A stretch of DNA of 64,000 bases from Chryseobacterium sp. RU37D. GTDB lineage: Bacteria; Bacteroidota; Bacteroidia; Flavobacteriales; Weeksellaceae. The position numbers were made by a program, and so were the translations under genes. The notes beneath the pieces are model-generated. The model ran no database searches. It saw only the letters and a program-made list of their open reading frames with translations, and was not told where the DNA came from. The stretch lies in contig NZ_FTMM01000003.1 in assembly GCF_900156075.1 (NCBI RefSeq), positions 124,001 through 188,000 of the forward strand, read 5' to 3'. This document shows, piece by piece, positions 34,681 to 43,705 of this stretch; position 1 is the first letter of the stretch, and each line of letters starts with the position of its first letter.

Positions 34681-35025
34681 TTAATTTCTATCATAATCAT
34701 CTTCAATCCTCACAATATCATCCTCTCCGAAATAGGTTCCCGTCTGTACTTCAATGAAAACAACAGGCCTATCTGAAAGGTTCATCATTCTATGCTTCGC
34801 TCCAAGCGGAATGAAAATGCTTTCACCATACTTCAGATTGATTTCTTTATCATCCAGAACCACAGTAGCATCTCCTTCAATGATGGTCCACTGCTCCTGT
34901 CTTTTGTGATGGTATTGGTAAGACAACTTTTGTCCTGGATTTACTTCAATTCTTTTTAATTTGTAATTCAGCTCATCGGCCAAAACAAAATATTTTCCCC
35001 ACGGTCTTTCGCCTATTTCTAGCAT
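34681..35025 (-). CDS. Cupin of the mannose-6-phosphate isomerase type II family
   Basis: A 114-residue cupin. It reads like the C-terminal half of bifunctional ManC/AlgA: ERPWGKYFVL at the start, KLSYQYHHKRQEQWTIIEG (metal His and Glu), then IFIPLGAKHRMMNLSDRPVV. Stand-alone proteins of this kind may interconvert mannose-6-phosphate and fructose-6-phosphate, feeding GDP-mannose synthesis. It has its own promoter and leads into the glycosyltransferase gene 33700-34665, so the pair probably makes or uses a mannose-derived sugar. Confidence 0.82.
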   Translation of the reverse strand: MLEIGERPWGKYFVLADELNYKLKRIEVNPGQKLSYQYHHKRQEQWTIIEGDATVVLDDKEINLKYGESIFIPLGAKHRMMNLSDRPVVFIEVQTGTYFGEDDIVRIEDDYDRN

Positions 35026-35046
35026 AATACTTCTTATTTATTAATA

Positions 35047-35077
35047 CAAATGTAAATATTCAAAACAAAAAAGCCAA
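35047..35077 (-). promoter_or_regulatory. Promoter of the sugar cupin operon
   Basis: On the minus strand TTG (35077-35075), a 20-bp spacer and TACATTTG (35054-35047) fit the Bacteroidota promoter, 22 bp before the cupin start. Confidence 0.6.
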
Positions 35078-35118
35078 TAACTGGAACATTAAACCTCCCT
35101 AAAAAACATAATTTTAAG

Positions 35119-35126
35119 TAAATTTG
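35119..35126 (+). promoter_or_regulatory. -7 box of gltX
   Basis: TAAATTTG lies 20 bp before the gltX ATG. A TTG partner was not seen. Confidence 0.45.
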
Positions 35127-35145
35127 CATCAAAATTTTAATTGAA

Positions 35146-36660
35146 ATGGAGAAAGTAAGAGTACGTTTTGCTCCAAGTCCCACCGGACCTTTACATTTAG
35201 GAGGCGTAAGAACCGCATTATATGATTATCTTTTTGCTAAAAGCCAGGGAGGTGAATTTGTATTGAGAATAGAAGATACAGACACTGCAAGATACGTAGA
35301 GGGAGCAGAAGAATACATCGAAGAAGCCTTAGAATGGTGCGGAATCACTGCTGATGAAAGTCCTAAAAAGGGAGGAAAATTCGCTCCATACAGACAATCT
35401 GAAAGAAGACATATTTACGACGGTTACACAGAGCAGATCCTGAAAACAGATTATGCCTATATTGCTTTCGACACATCTGAGGAATTAGATGCCATCCGTG
35501 CAGAATATGAAGCAAGAGGTGATGTTTTTTCTTACGATAATAAAACAAGAAACCGTTTAAGAAACAGCCTTGCCCTTTCTGAAGAAGAAGTTGAAACGCT
35601 TTTGCTTAATAAAACACCATATGTGGTAAGATTCAAAATGCCGGTTGACAGAACATTGAACCTTGAAGACATCATCCGCGGAAAATTTTCTGTAAATACC
35701 AATACTTTGGATGATAAAGTTTTGGTAAAAAACGATGGGATGCCAACGTATCATTTCGCCAACATTATCGACGATCACGAAATGAAAATTTCTCACGTCA
35801 TCCGTGGTGAAGAATGGCTGCCTTCTTTGGGTCTGCATACTTTACTGTATGAAGCAATGGACTGGGAAGCACCTCAGTTTGCACACCTTTCTTTGATTTT
35901 AAAACCAGAAGGAAAAGGTAAATTAAGTAAAAGAGACGGTGATAAATTCGGGTTTCCTGTTTTCCCCTTAAACTTTACAGATCCTGTAACAGGAAACGTT
36001 TCCAAAGGGTACAGAGAGAGCGGATATCTTCCGGAAGCATTCATTAATATGGTTGCATTATTGGGTTGGTCGCCTGCAGATGATAAAGAAATTTTATCGT
36101 TGGATGAAATGACAAAAGAATTTGATTTAAATAAAGTTCATAAAGCCGGAGCAAGATTCAGCAAAGAAAAAGCGGAATGGTTCAATCATCAGTATATTCA
36201 AATGAAATCTGATGAAGAATTGCTTGAGATTTTAAAAGGATCAGATTTGAATTTAGCTCTTCCTGACGAAAAGCTGTTGAAGATTATTCATTTAATGAAA
36301 GAAAGAGCAACTTTCCCTAAAGACATTTACGAAAACGGAAAATTTTTCTTCGAAGCACCAACTTCTTACGATGAAAAGGCATCGAAAAAGGCTTGGAATG
36401 ATGAAACTTCCGATATTTTAAAAGAATTAGCATTAAGTATTTTGAATATAGAAGGAAAAGAAGACAATGCAGAAACTCTTAAACAAAAGATCCACGATTT
36501 TGCGGAGAAAAAAGCCTTGGGAATGGGGAAAGTGATGATGCCGCTGCGTTTAGCCTTAGTCGGAGAATTGAAAGGCCCGGATGTTCCGGACATCATGGAA
36601 CTTCTTGGAAATGCAGAAGTTAGCACCAGAATCAACAATGCAATCAATAATTTTAAATAG
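35146..36660 (+). CDS. gltX: Glutamyl-tRNA synthetase
   Basis: A 504-residue class I synthetase that charges tRNA-Glu. The HIGH-like motif is in VRFAPSPTGPLHLGGVRTA, the second motif is KLSKRDGDKFGF (KMSKS variant, about 262-273), and RIEDTDTARYVEGAEEYI is also diagnostic. The C-terminal anticodon-binding domain ends with ALGMGKVMMPLRLALVG. The length is normal for a discriminating or non-discriminating GluRS; which one cannot be told. accA follows after 48 bp. Confidence 0.97.
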   Translation: MEKVRVRFAPSPTGPLHLGGVRTALYDYLFAKSQGGEFVLRIEDTDTARYVEGAEEYIEEALEWCGITADESPKKGGKFAPYRQSERRHIYDGYTEQILKTDYAYIAFDTSEELDAIRAEYEARGDVFSYDNKTRNRLRNSLALSEEEVETLLLNKTPYVVRFKMPVDRTLNLEDIIRGKFSVNTNTLDDKVLVKNDGMPTYHFANIIDDHEMKISHVIRGEEWLPSLGLHTLLYEAMDWEAPQFAHLSLILKPEGKGKLSKRDGDKFGFPVFPLNFTDPVTGNVSKGYRESGYLPEAFINMVALLGWSPADDKEILSLDEMTKEFDLNKVHKAGARFSKEKAEWFNHQYIQMKSDEELLEILKGSDLNLALPDEKLLKIIHLMKERATFPKDIYENGKFFFEAPTSYDEKASKKAWNDETSDILKELALSILNIEGKEDNAETLKQKIHDFAEKKALGMGKVMMPLRLALVGELKGPDVPDIMELLGNAEVSTRINNAINNFK

Positions 36661-36677
36661 GTTCACATAATTTTTCA

Positions 36678-36685
36678 TAAATTTG
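36678..36685 (+). promoter_or_regulatory. -7 box of accA
   Basis: TAAATTTG lies 23 bp before the accA start codon, in the gap after gltX. No TTG partner was seen. Confidence 0.45.
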
Positions 36686-36708
36686 AAAGATTTAATTTAC
36701 TTCAAGAA

Positions 36709-37665
36709 ATGGAATATTTAAGTTTCGAACTCCCTGTTAAAGAACTTGTAGATCAACTTCAGGCTTGTTCTTTAGTAGGAGAAGAAAGTGGTGTTGATGT
36801 AAAATTAGCATGCAGCCAGATTGAGGACAAGATCATCGAAAAGAAAAAAGAGATCTATGGAAACCTTACTCCATGGCAGAGAGTACAGCTATCTCGTCAC
36901 CCTGATCGTCCTTATACACTAGACTATATCAACGGAATGGTGGATAAAGACAGTTTCCTGGAGCTTCACGGAGACAGAAATTTTGCTGATGACCCTGCAA
37001 TGATCGGTGGTTTAGCCACATTAGACGGTCAGAAAGTAATGATCATAGGAACCCAAAAAGGAAGAACGACCAAAGAAAGACAGCATAGAAGATTCGGAAT
37101 GCCGAATCCTGAAGGATACAGAAAGGCTTTAAGACTGATGAAGCTTGCAGAAAAATTCAATATCCCTGTGGTGACTTTAGTAGATACACCGGGAGCTTAT
37201 CCGGGATTGGAGGCCGAAGAAAGAGGTCAGGGTGAAGCCATTGCAAGAAATATTTTTGAGATGGTTCAGCTTAAAACCCCGATATTTACATATATCATCG
37301 GTGAAGGTGCCAGCGGAGGAGCATTAGGAATAGGTGTCGGAAACAAAGTATACATGCTGGAAAACACCTGGTATACCGTAATTGCACCGGAAAGCTGTTC
37401 ATCCATCCTTTGGAGGAACTGGGATCACAAGGAAGATGCAGCCAATGCACTGAACCTTACTCCAAAAGATGCTTTAAGAGAAAAATTCATTGACGGGATC
37501 ATTGAAGAACCGCTTGGTGGAGCACATTATGATCCAGAGGTGGCTTATTTAAATTTGAAGAATTCAATTTTACAGAATATTAAGGCATTCTCAAAATTCA
37601 CAGGACAGGAACTGGAAACCCAAAGACAGGAGAAATTCATTGAGATGGGGCAGTTTAAAGGATAA
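36709..37665 (+). CDS. accA: Acetyl-CoA carboxylase carboxyltransferase subunit alpha
   Basis: A 318-residue subunit that, with AccD, moves CO2 from biotin on AccB to acetyl-CoA, giving malonyl-CoA. The start [19 protein letters not shown] is typical of AccA; the core has [28 protein letters not shown], and the oxyanion regions [20 protein letters not shown] and [12 protein letters not shown]. The length fits. accD is not in the window and accB-accC lie about 15 kb upstream, the usual split arrangement in this group. Confidence 0.97.
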   Translation: MEYLSFELPVKELVDQLQACSLVGEESGVDVKLACSQIEDKIIEKKKEIYGNLTPWQRVQLSRHPDRPYTLDYINGMVDKDSFLELHGDRNFADDPAMIGGLATLDGQKVMIIGTQKGRTTKERQHRRFGMPNPEGYRKALRLMKLAEKFNIPVVTLVDTPGAYPGLEAEERGQGEAIARNIFEMVQLKTPIFTYIIGEGASGGALGIGVGNKVYMLENTWYTVIAPESCSSILWRNWDHKEDAANALNLTPKDALREKFIDGIIEEPLGGAHYDPEVAYLNLKNSILQNIKAFSKFTGQELETQRQEKFIEMGQFKG

Positions 37666-37675
37666 AACAAGAAAG

Positions 37676-37698
37676 ACCGGCTAAGTTAGCCGGTTTTT
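37676..37698 (+). terminator. Terminator of accA
   Basis: CCGGCTAA pairs perfectly with TTAGCCGG across a GT loop region, with a T run, 12 bp past the stop. Confidence 0.9.
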
Positions 37699-37722
37699 AA
37701 ATTATAATCAATTACCGTTATT

Positions 37723-37916
37723 TTAATAAACCTTCAAACTTTTAACTATTTTCTTAAATTCATCTTCCTCAAAACTAATAGAATTATTCATTATTTTATC
37801 TATTGTATAATTCCTTGAAATACAATATTTTGTAAAAAGACATATGTAGATCTGTTTTCATCAGGATAATAGATAATGTGAAAAAATTTCTTGGTTTTGA
37901 ATCCTTTTATTTCACT
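37723..37916 (-). pseudogene. Possible decayed gene fragment
   Basis: On the minus strand one frame (37916 down to 37800) reads GFKTKKFFHIIYYPDENRST and on to a stop, and a second frame continues NYTIDKIMNNSISFEEDEF to a stop at 37723. Joined by one frameshift near 37830-37850 they give a protein-like sequence of about 60 residues. The FFHIIYYPDENRSTYVFLQN part faintly recalls the beta-rich end of RelE/ParE toxins, but I cannot support that. It may be noise. Confidence 0.3.
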
Positions 37917-38328
37917 TTAAGAATACCTCTTCCACTTACTTATAAAAAAAATTATTTTTTTTTATAGTTTTCTCAGGCTTCTTTTCAATTTTTAGCATTG
38001 GAAAAAAATGTCTTTTACATTCTCAATATAGATTATGAGAATTAAAAAATATTTTCTCAAAAAAAATCTAATATTTTCCTTAAAATATAGGTTATGTGGC
38101 ATCTATTTTTTTCTCTTATTTGGGAAAAATTATATTTATTAAAAAATATTTTGAGAATTCGTAAAATTGCCTAATTTTGCAAATTCTAATAATTCAAACA
38201 ATTTGATAAATTTTTATGCAAATTTTGGAATAGAAGAAAATTGCTGAAAATATTTTAAACAGGTGAAATTGAAGAAATCTGAGCCCATTTGGATAATAAA
38301 TTCAAAAACGGAGAAAAGTATAGGGAAA

Positions 38329-38386
38329 CCGAGACGTAAAGTGGATTCTTATTTCCACTAATAATGTCAAAAGAAATTTGCCTCGG
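38329..38386 (+). ncRNA. Candidate structured leader RNA (nested hairpins)
   Basis: CCGAG (38329-38333) can pair with CTCGG (38382-38386) and encloses a second hairpin AGTGGA (38340-38345)/TCCACT (38354-38359). Sequence just upstream (AGGTGAAATTG, GAGCCC, TATAGGGAAACC at 38261-38330) is unlike the very AT-rich surroundings. It lies about 180 bp before the DUF3472 gene, on the same strand. No known riboswitch class fits cleanly; the call is a folding observation only. Confidence 0.35.
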
Positions 38387-38566
38387 AATTATATATGTAT
38401 TTCCAATTACAACTCAATGAGTTTATTTACCATAATAGTAGATATTTTAGAGAAAGCTGATCGAAAGGTTTGTTATTGCTAATAGTACAAACTAAGTAAA
38501 TAAATTGATATTCAATAAATAATTAAACAACTATAGGATAAAACAATATCTAAAAAATGAAAAAAA

Positions 38567-39988
38567 ATGCAAACAAAAACAATTAACTTTTTAATTCTCA
38601 TCTTTAGCACCTTTTTTATGATAATTAAAACTGATGCACAAGAAAACGCAGCTCCTTCAATACATTTAACTTCCTATTTTCCTTCTAATGATGCTATCTT
38701 GAAAATGCAAAAGATAAAGATCGTTCAATCGGCTAATAATTCATACTTTGAAATTAATAACTTCACAAAGGGATATGCAGGATTACAACAAACTTCATCT
38801 ACCCCTTCTGGTAATACAAATATTTTAATTTCTTCATTATGGGATGTCAATACACTTGCCGGTATTTATTCATCTGTAGATTATCATGACGCATTAACTT
38901 CTACAAGCCGTTTTGGTGGAGAAGGCGATGGTTGGAAGACGATCAACCCTTACGCGTGGGAAATTAATACCTGGTACAACTTGGTGCAAAGATCCTGGAA
39001 ATTAAATGGTAAATTATATATCTCTACTTTTATAAATAATATTTCAACCGGAAAGTGGTTTCATACTGCTACACTTTCAATCCCAGATCCAAATGTAAAT
39101 TTAGGCGCAAATAATGATGCCTTTTTAGAAAACTGGTATGGATATGATCCTTCTTGGAATGGCAGTAAAATAAGAAAAGCATTCTTAAAAGACACGTGGA
39201 ACTTGAACACCAATGGAAATTGGGAAAAAAATACCAGCGCATTTTTTAGTGCTAATAACAGTGCTGCAGATATACAAAGAAATGGAATATATCATAATAG
39301 TTTTAATGCTTATTATGACAATACCGAAAATGCTTACTGCATTCAACATGGAGGAAATTCTACCCCTTCTGCTGCCTTCAATAATGGAAGAACTTTATCT
39401 CTTCCTCCTCAAGCTAACCAAGGAACATCACCAATTTTGACTATAGGAACTATTAGTTCTGTAAATGCTAATTATAATAATGGTATCATCAATGTAAACT
39501 GGGCGATTGATCAATACAAATCCCCTCAATTAATTGCAAAAATTGATATAATTGACAATCTTAATAATATTGTGAAAACTGAACAATATACACTTCCAGA
39601 AAAAAGAAGTACTGCCATAAATTATAATTTAAGCAATGGTAATTATATAGCAAAAGTTACTATTATAGATATTTTTAATCAAACTTCAACACCAAAAACA
39701 TTTAGTTTTACAGTTGGTAATGGCAATCTTTCAACTGATGAACTTAATTCTTCAAAAGTATTGATTAAAGTCACTCCAAACCCTGCTAAAGAGTATTTAA
39801 CAGTTGTAGGACAAAACCTTAAACAAGCAATACTTTTTGATGAATCAGGTAAAGCAATCTTGACTGCATCATTAAAAAATTCCAACACACATATTAATGT
39901 TAGCTCATTGATAAAAGGATTATATTTTATAGCCATTAAAGACGAAAACAATAAAATTATTCATAAAGAAAAAATTATCATTGAATAA
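38567..39988 (+). CDS. Secreted DUF3472 protein with T9SS type A sorting domain
   Basis: A 473-residue exported protein. A Sec signal peptide (about 1-24, ends IIKTDAQE) leads to a DUF3472-like region (about 90-210: SLWDVNTLAG, RFGGEGDGWKTINPYAWEIN, WYNLVQRSWKLNGKLYIST), a beta-rich middle (about 290-385), and a type A T9SS C-terminal domain (about 395-473: VKVTPNPAKEYLTV in form IKVTPNPAKEYLTV, ending in IIHKEKIIIE). T9SS type A domains are cleaved after passage through the outer membrane, so the product is released or attached to LPS. DUF3472 proteins are thought to bind or act on glycans; the function is unproven. The gene is a single unit. Confidence 0.88.
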   Translation: MQTKTINFLILIFSTFFMIIKTDAQENAAPSIHLTSYFPSNDAILKMQKIKIVQSANNSYFEINNFTKGYAGLQQTSSTPSGNTNILISSLWDVNTLAGIYSSVDYHDALTSTSRFGGEGDGWKTINPYAWEINTWYNLVQRSWKLNGKLYISTFINNISTGKWFHTATLSIPDPNVNLGANNDAFLENWYGYDPSWNGSKIRKAFLKDTWNLNTNGNWEKNTSAFFSANNSAADIQRNGIYHNSFNAYYDNTENAYCIQHGGNSTPSAAFNNGRTLSLPPQANQGTSPILTIGTISSVNANYNNGIINVNWAIDQYKSPQLIAKIDIIDNLNNIVKTEQYTLPEKRSTAINYNLSNGNYIAKVTIIDIFNQTSTPKTFSFTVGNGNLSTDELNSSKVLIKVTPNPAKEYLTVVGQNLKQAILFDESGKAILTASLKNSNTHINVSSLIKGLYFIAIKDENNKIIHKEKIIIE

Positions 39989-40071
39989 CCTCATTGCTTA
40001 ACCTTATTTATAGAACGTACTCAACAACATCTAAATAATTATTAGGTTTAGCAAGGATGTAAAGAATATTA

Positions 40072-40105
40072 AACGAGGCTGTCTCAAAAGACAGTCTCGT
40101 TTTAT
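40072..40105 (+). terminator. Strong hairpin terminator after the DUF3472 gene
   Basis: AACGAGGCTGTCT pairs with AGACAGTCTCGTT (one G-T) around CAAA, followed by T residues. Similar GAGGCTGTCTCAAAA sequence also occurs at ends of some insertion sequences, so an origin from one is possible. Confidence 0.8.
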
Positions 40106-40442
40106 TTTCCGCCCATTAGTTTTTATTTAAATAAGGTCTTAATTTTTAATTGGGTCTAAAAATATTGTTATAGGAATAGCTTTTTATGCTACTTTATTCT
40201 TTTTAGAGTATGATAACAAGAAGCAGTGTTTCAATTTCCACGAAGCAAAATAACAATCTGGGCAAAGTATCCCCGATCTGATGCTTATTTTCACATCCCC
40301 ATAAAATCCAATAAATTGACGGAAAAAGAAAATTTTGTTTGGGATTGTAATCTTAAAAAAATACCTTCGAAATATTACACATAAAGCAATTTATAAAAAT
40401 TGCTGAAAAAGGAAAATCTTTGAGCTTTTCTTTTTTCATAAT

Positions 40443-40476
40443 AAAGATGCTGGCTCAAAAATGAGCCAGCATCTTT
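40443..40476 (-). terminator. Perfect hairpin terminator of the 1043-aa T9SS gene
   Basis: AAAGATGCTGGCTCA and TGAGCCAGCATCTTT are exact complements around four A residues. It lies 20 bp beyond the stop at 40496 on the minus strand and would work in both directions. Confidence 0.88.
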
Positions 40477-40495
40477 AAAGTTTACTTAGAAAATT

Positions 40496-43400
40496 TTAGT
40501 CTATGTTTTTCACTAGGATCCACCCGGTGTATTTAATTGGAGTTTTGTCTTTGTTTGGCTCATTCCAATTGATATGATACCAGTAAGTTCCTGTTATCAA
40601 TTTCTTATCAAAATGTCTGCCGTCCCACTTATAATTGTTGAACTTATCTCCCGTGAAGATTTTATTGCCATATCTGTCATAGATCGTAAACGAAAGATTG
40701 TCTTTATAAGCCAGCTCGCTGTAATCGATGACGTCGTTTTTATTATCCCCGTTCGGTGTGATTGCGTTAATAAGATTTGGTACGGTAACTTCTACAGAGA
40801 TTGGTGTACAGTTGTAAGCATCTTTTACATAGAATATATGCTGGCCTCTGGAAAGCCCTGTGAATACATTAGAATCCTGCCAGTTTGTAGGAGTATCTGC
40901 TGCATACTGGTAAGGCGCTTTTCCGCCAGTTACGTGTACCGTTACTGTGTTATTAGAAATTTCAATTTCTTTAATTACCGGATCTTCTGCTTTTTTAACT
41001 TTTACAAATTGCTTCACGAAGCACCCACTATCTTCAAGAATTACCCAGTAATCTCCCACTGAAATGTTTTGTATTGACTGAGTAGTTGCTCCTGTATTCC
41101 ATTCATAAGAAGCATATCCTGGTCCTGCGTCAAGGCTTGTTCTTGCATCAATACAGATTGTTTTATCTACCAAGACTGATGATCTTTTTGGAGGAATTAC
41201 TTTTAAATTAACTTTCGCGATAGCATAGCATCCATTGCTGTTATAAACCCTTACATAAGCAGTCCCGTTTCCTGAAATATAAGCATTTGCATTCAGGATC
41301 TCATTTGTTCCATTGCTTGCATCAACAAAAGTAGGATAGTATTTTTTAGTAATTGGAGCTTCGGAAGAAAATACTGCAATAGTAAGATCAAAAGAAGCCT
41401 TTGTTTCATCCATTTCAAGGAAACATTCGCTTAAGGTAGCTTCATTCACTACCGGTGTAGGAAGGAATTCTAGTATGATTTTTGCATTTCCTACACAACC
41501 TTCATTAGTTGTTACTTTTACATATACTACACCTGCTGCAGAAAGATAGTTCGTAGGATTGTTGATCATATTTGTTCCTGCATTAAGGTCTGCTAAAGTA
41601 GGATAGAAATTCTTTACTACAGGATTATATGACGTAACGACAGCTGTTGTAAGATCAAAGAATCCTTTTCCATCATATTGACAAGTTTTGATTGTAGCAT
41701 CATTTAAAACAAATGGAACAACATTTAAGTTTAATGTTACATGTTCACAATCAATAAACTCAGAAGCGTTTCCGCAGAACTGATAAACAATCTGGTCAGC
41801 ACCTAAATACCCAGGATTTGGAATATAAGTGATCTGCCCTGTTGATGGGTTCAGGGTAGCTGTTCCGTGTGTTGGGTAAGTAAGAATTGCTACTGTACTT
41901 GCTACCGGAGTCTGTGATGTATTGAATGAGAAAGTAGGTGTAATTACTTTAGTAGCACATGCATTTAATGAAGCAGTTGTATTTTTAACACAAGAGAATA
42001 CCTTATAAATTGGAGTTGTAACAGGAGGACAAGTTCCCATAGTTACTTTTACGGTGTAGTTACCTGCTTGTGTAGGTGTATAAACAGCTTGTGTAGCCCC
42101 TGAAATAGCAACTCCGTTCAGATACCATTGGTAGGTTTCAAAACTGTCATCCACTTCCAGTACGATTCCCGGTACACAATCTCCTGATTGTTTTGCAATA
42201 ACAGGGATTGACGAGAATCCTGCAAAATATCCACCATATCCTACAGCACCACTACCTCCGGCAATACCTGCAGTAACGGCTTTTGTAGAGTTTACAGTCA
42301 CATTCCCGGCTAACCCTGGGATGGAATAAGATACCCAGGCCGTAGTTCCTGTCACAGGATAAGGTCCCTGTGCAGTAGTAGGTGTGGTTGCCGGACCGCC
42401 ATTGGTGCTATAAGTCACTGTAGCACCCGCTTCTGTTAAGATATTTAATTTAATATCAGGGCTGGGGTTTCCGTTAAGGTCATTAATAAATGCGATTTCT
42501 TCAATTTTCCTTGGCAGGAAGCAGTTCAAAGGCGGGATATAGTTGTATCCCAATGTTGCAATACTTGTTGCAATACCGGCAAGAAGCTGGTAAACATAAA
42601 CATTTTTACTTGTTTTGATGTACATATTATAATGTCCGTTACCCTGATCTATGTAGTTAACGTTATTAGCCGGTGTTGCATTATTAGGGCCGTTTACTCT
42701 GTAGAACTGCCCTTCGTTAAGAGTTGCTACTACCGGGCCGCCGTTGATCTGTATTTCTGTATTATTTTCAGTGGCAATGATTAAGGCATCTTCCATCTGG
42801 GCTGTAACGTTACCATTTCCTTTTACAAGAACAAACTCGCTGCCTAATCTGTCCACAGGAACAGACTGGTCCATGATAATATCAGAGTTTCCGCCAACCG
42901 ATCCCCAGGAAAACTGTCCGTTGAAGTTCCCGTTTGTTAAAGAAATAGGTTTGTCAGATTCAATCTTTGCTCCGATGAATCCTGATGAGTTTCCGGATTG
43001 ATTTCCACGTCCTTCAATGATATAAGATTGTCCTTTGTTCAGCGTAAAAGACATAGAAGGTGTTGTAGCACCTGTTGTCCCGTTTGAAAATATGACTCCT
43101 GCAGAGTATCCTGAAACCGTAATTACGGTATTGTCTTCAGTTGCCAAGATCCCTGCCATAAAGTTATAGATACTTCCTCCGCCTACATCGGTGATAGGAG
43201 CAGCAGCGGCATAGAATTTTTTACCGATACCCGCTTTTCCTTTAGAAGTCAGGATTTCACCGTGGCTGGGAATTGAAAATCTAAGATTAGCATAATAAGG
43301 TTTTTGCCCTTTCGTATAAAGTCCTTTGGTAATAGGGGTGAAAAGGTCTGCCTGCGACGTGGTGATAATATTTTCTACAGGAACCACGAAGACTTTTGGA

Positions 43401-43627
43401 TCTCCTTTACTGATGGTAACAGTACCAATTGGAGCATTATTGTTGTAAATAGTTACTTCAAATGGAGTGGTAGAATCGGTAGAGAAATAAATAGACTGGC
43501 TGTTTGTTCCTCCGGACAAACCTGTTCTGTTCATCATCGGTGCAAACCAATGTTCTGTATCTCTTTGTGCAAAGAGGGTGTTAATCGTCAAAAAAACTAA
43601 TATTAAGCTGAGTAGAAATCTTTTCAT
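40496..43627 (-). CDS. Giant secreted adhesin-like protein: IgGFc-binding-type N domain, T9SS type B C-terminal domain
   Basis: A 1043-residue exported protein. Signal peptide 1-20 (ends LFAQ); N region about 21-470 starting TEHWFAPMMNRTG, like the IgGFc_binding_N family found in surface proteins; an Ig-like part (about 490-560, ETYQWYLNGVAISGATQAVY); a cadherin/big-domain-like part (HGTATLNPSTGQITYIPNPG); two similar repeats about 85 residues long (each with a Cys, then FDLTTAV/FDLTIAV); and a gliding-motility type B domain (about 945-1043: NAITPNGDNKNDVIDYSEL, FTIYDRYGNKIF, GTYWYHINW). Type B proteins stay surface-anchored. Adhesion or matrix binding is inferred. It has a paralog at 46203-49610. 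Confidence 0.9.
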   Translation of the reverse strand: MKRFLLSLILVFLTINTLFAQRDTEHWFAPMMNRTGLSGGTNSQSIYFSTDSTTPFEVTIYNNNAPIGTVTISKGDPKVFVVPVENIITTSQADLFTPITKGLYTKGQKPYYANLRFSIPSHGEILTSKGKAGIGKKFYAAAAPITDVGGGSIYNFMAGILATEDNTVITVSGYSAGVIFSNGTTGATTPSMSFTLNKGQSYIIEGRGNQSGNSSGFIGAKIESDKPISLTNGNFNGQFSWGSVGGNSDIIMDQSVPVDRLGSEFVLVKGNGNVTAQMEDALIIATENNTEIQINGGPVVATLNEGQFYRVNGPNNATPANNVNYIDQGNGHYNMYIKTSKNVYVYQLLAGIATSIATLGYNYIPPLNCFLPRKIEEIAFINDLNGNPSPDIKLNILTEAGATVTYSTNGGPATTPTTAQGPYPVTGTTAWVSYSIPGLAGNVTVNSTKAVTAGIAGGSGAVGYGGYFAGFSSIPVIAKQSGDCVPGIVLEVDDSFETYQWYLNGVAISGATQAVYTPTQAGNYTVKVTMGTCPPVTTPIYKVFSCVKNTTASLNACATKVITPTFSFNTSQTPVASTVAILTYPTHGTATLNPSTGQITYIPNPGYLGADQIVYQFCGNASEFIDCEHVTLNLNVVPFVLNDATIKTCQYDGKGFFDLTTAVVTSYNPVVKNFYPTLADLNAGTNMINNPTNYLSAAGVVYVKVTTNEGCVGNAKIILEFLPTPVVNEATLSECFLEMDETKASFDLTIAVFSSEAPITKKYYPTFVDASNGTNEILNANAYISGNGTAYVRVYNSNGCYAIAKVNLKVIPPKRSSVLVDKTICIDARTSLDAGPGYASYEWNTGATTQSIQNISVGDYWVILEDSGCFVKQFVKVKKAEDPVIKEIEISNNTVTVHVTGGKAPYQYAADTPTNWQDSNVFTGLSRGQHIFYVKDAYNCTPISVEVTVPNLINAITPNGDNKNDVIDYSELAYKDNLSFTIYDRYGNKIFTGDKFNNYKWDGRHFDKKLITGTYWYHINWNEPNKDKTPIKYTGWILVKNID

Positions 43628-43705
43628 ATATTAGGAATTAGGATTTCTACAAATTTAGTACAAAATTCTAAATACTGTTAATAGGTTATAAATAAAGTTA
43701 AAATT

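Larger units (their letters stand above)
37699..38566. other. 868-bp gap before the DUF3472 gene
   Basis: Very AT-rich. It contains decayed minus-strand coding remains (37723-37916), a possible structured RNA (38329-38386), and no other frame I can support. The part 38400-38566 is the immediate leader of the DUF3472 gene; I see no clear TAnnTTTG box with a proper partner there. Confidence 0.6.
39989..40495. other. 507-bp gap between convergent T9SS genes
   Basis: It holds two strong hairpin terminators (40072-40105 and 40443-40476). The sequence between them (about 40110-40440) has broken frames on both strands that might be remains of a mobile element, but no frame is long or recognisable. 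Confidence 0.6.

Noticed and set aside
37800-37916. A RelE/ParE toxin gene
   Set aside because: Only a faint resemblance over about 20 residues and no partner antitoxin; kept as an unnamed decayed fragment.
38310-38386. A c-di-GMP-I riboswitch in the DUF3472 leader
   Set aside because: Words AGGGAAACC and GACGTAAAG resemble parts of the class, but the hairpin normally between them is missing and the second helix does not fit. Kept only as an unnamed structured RNA candidate.
40106-40440. An insertion-sequence remnant near the GAGGCTGTCTCAAAA hairpin
   Set aside because: The sequence recalls IS ends, but no terminal repeat pair, target duplication or recognisable transposase frame was found.
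40574-41062. Plus-strand frame of 162 codons inside the giant T9SS gene
   Set aside because: Antisense of the conserved type B domain; composition is Cys/Ile-rich and not protein-like.
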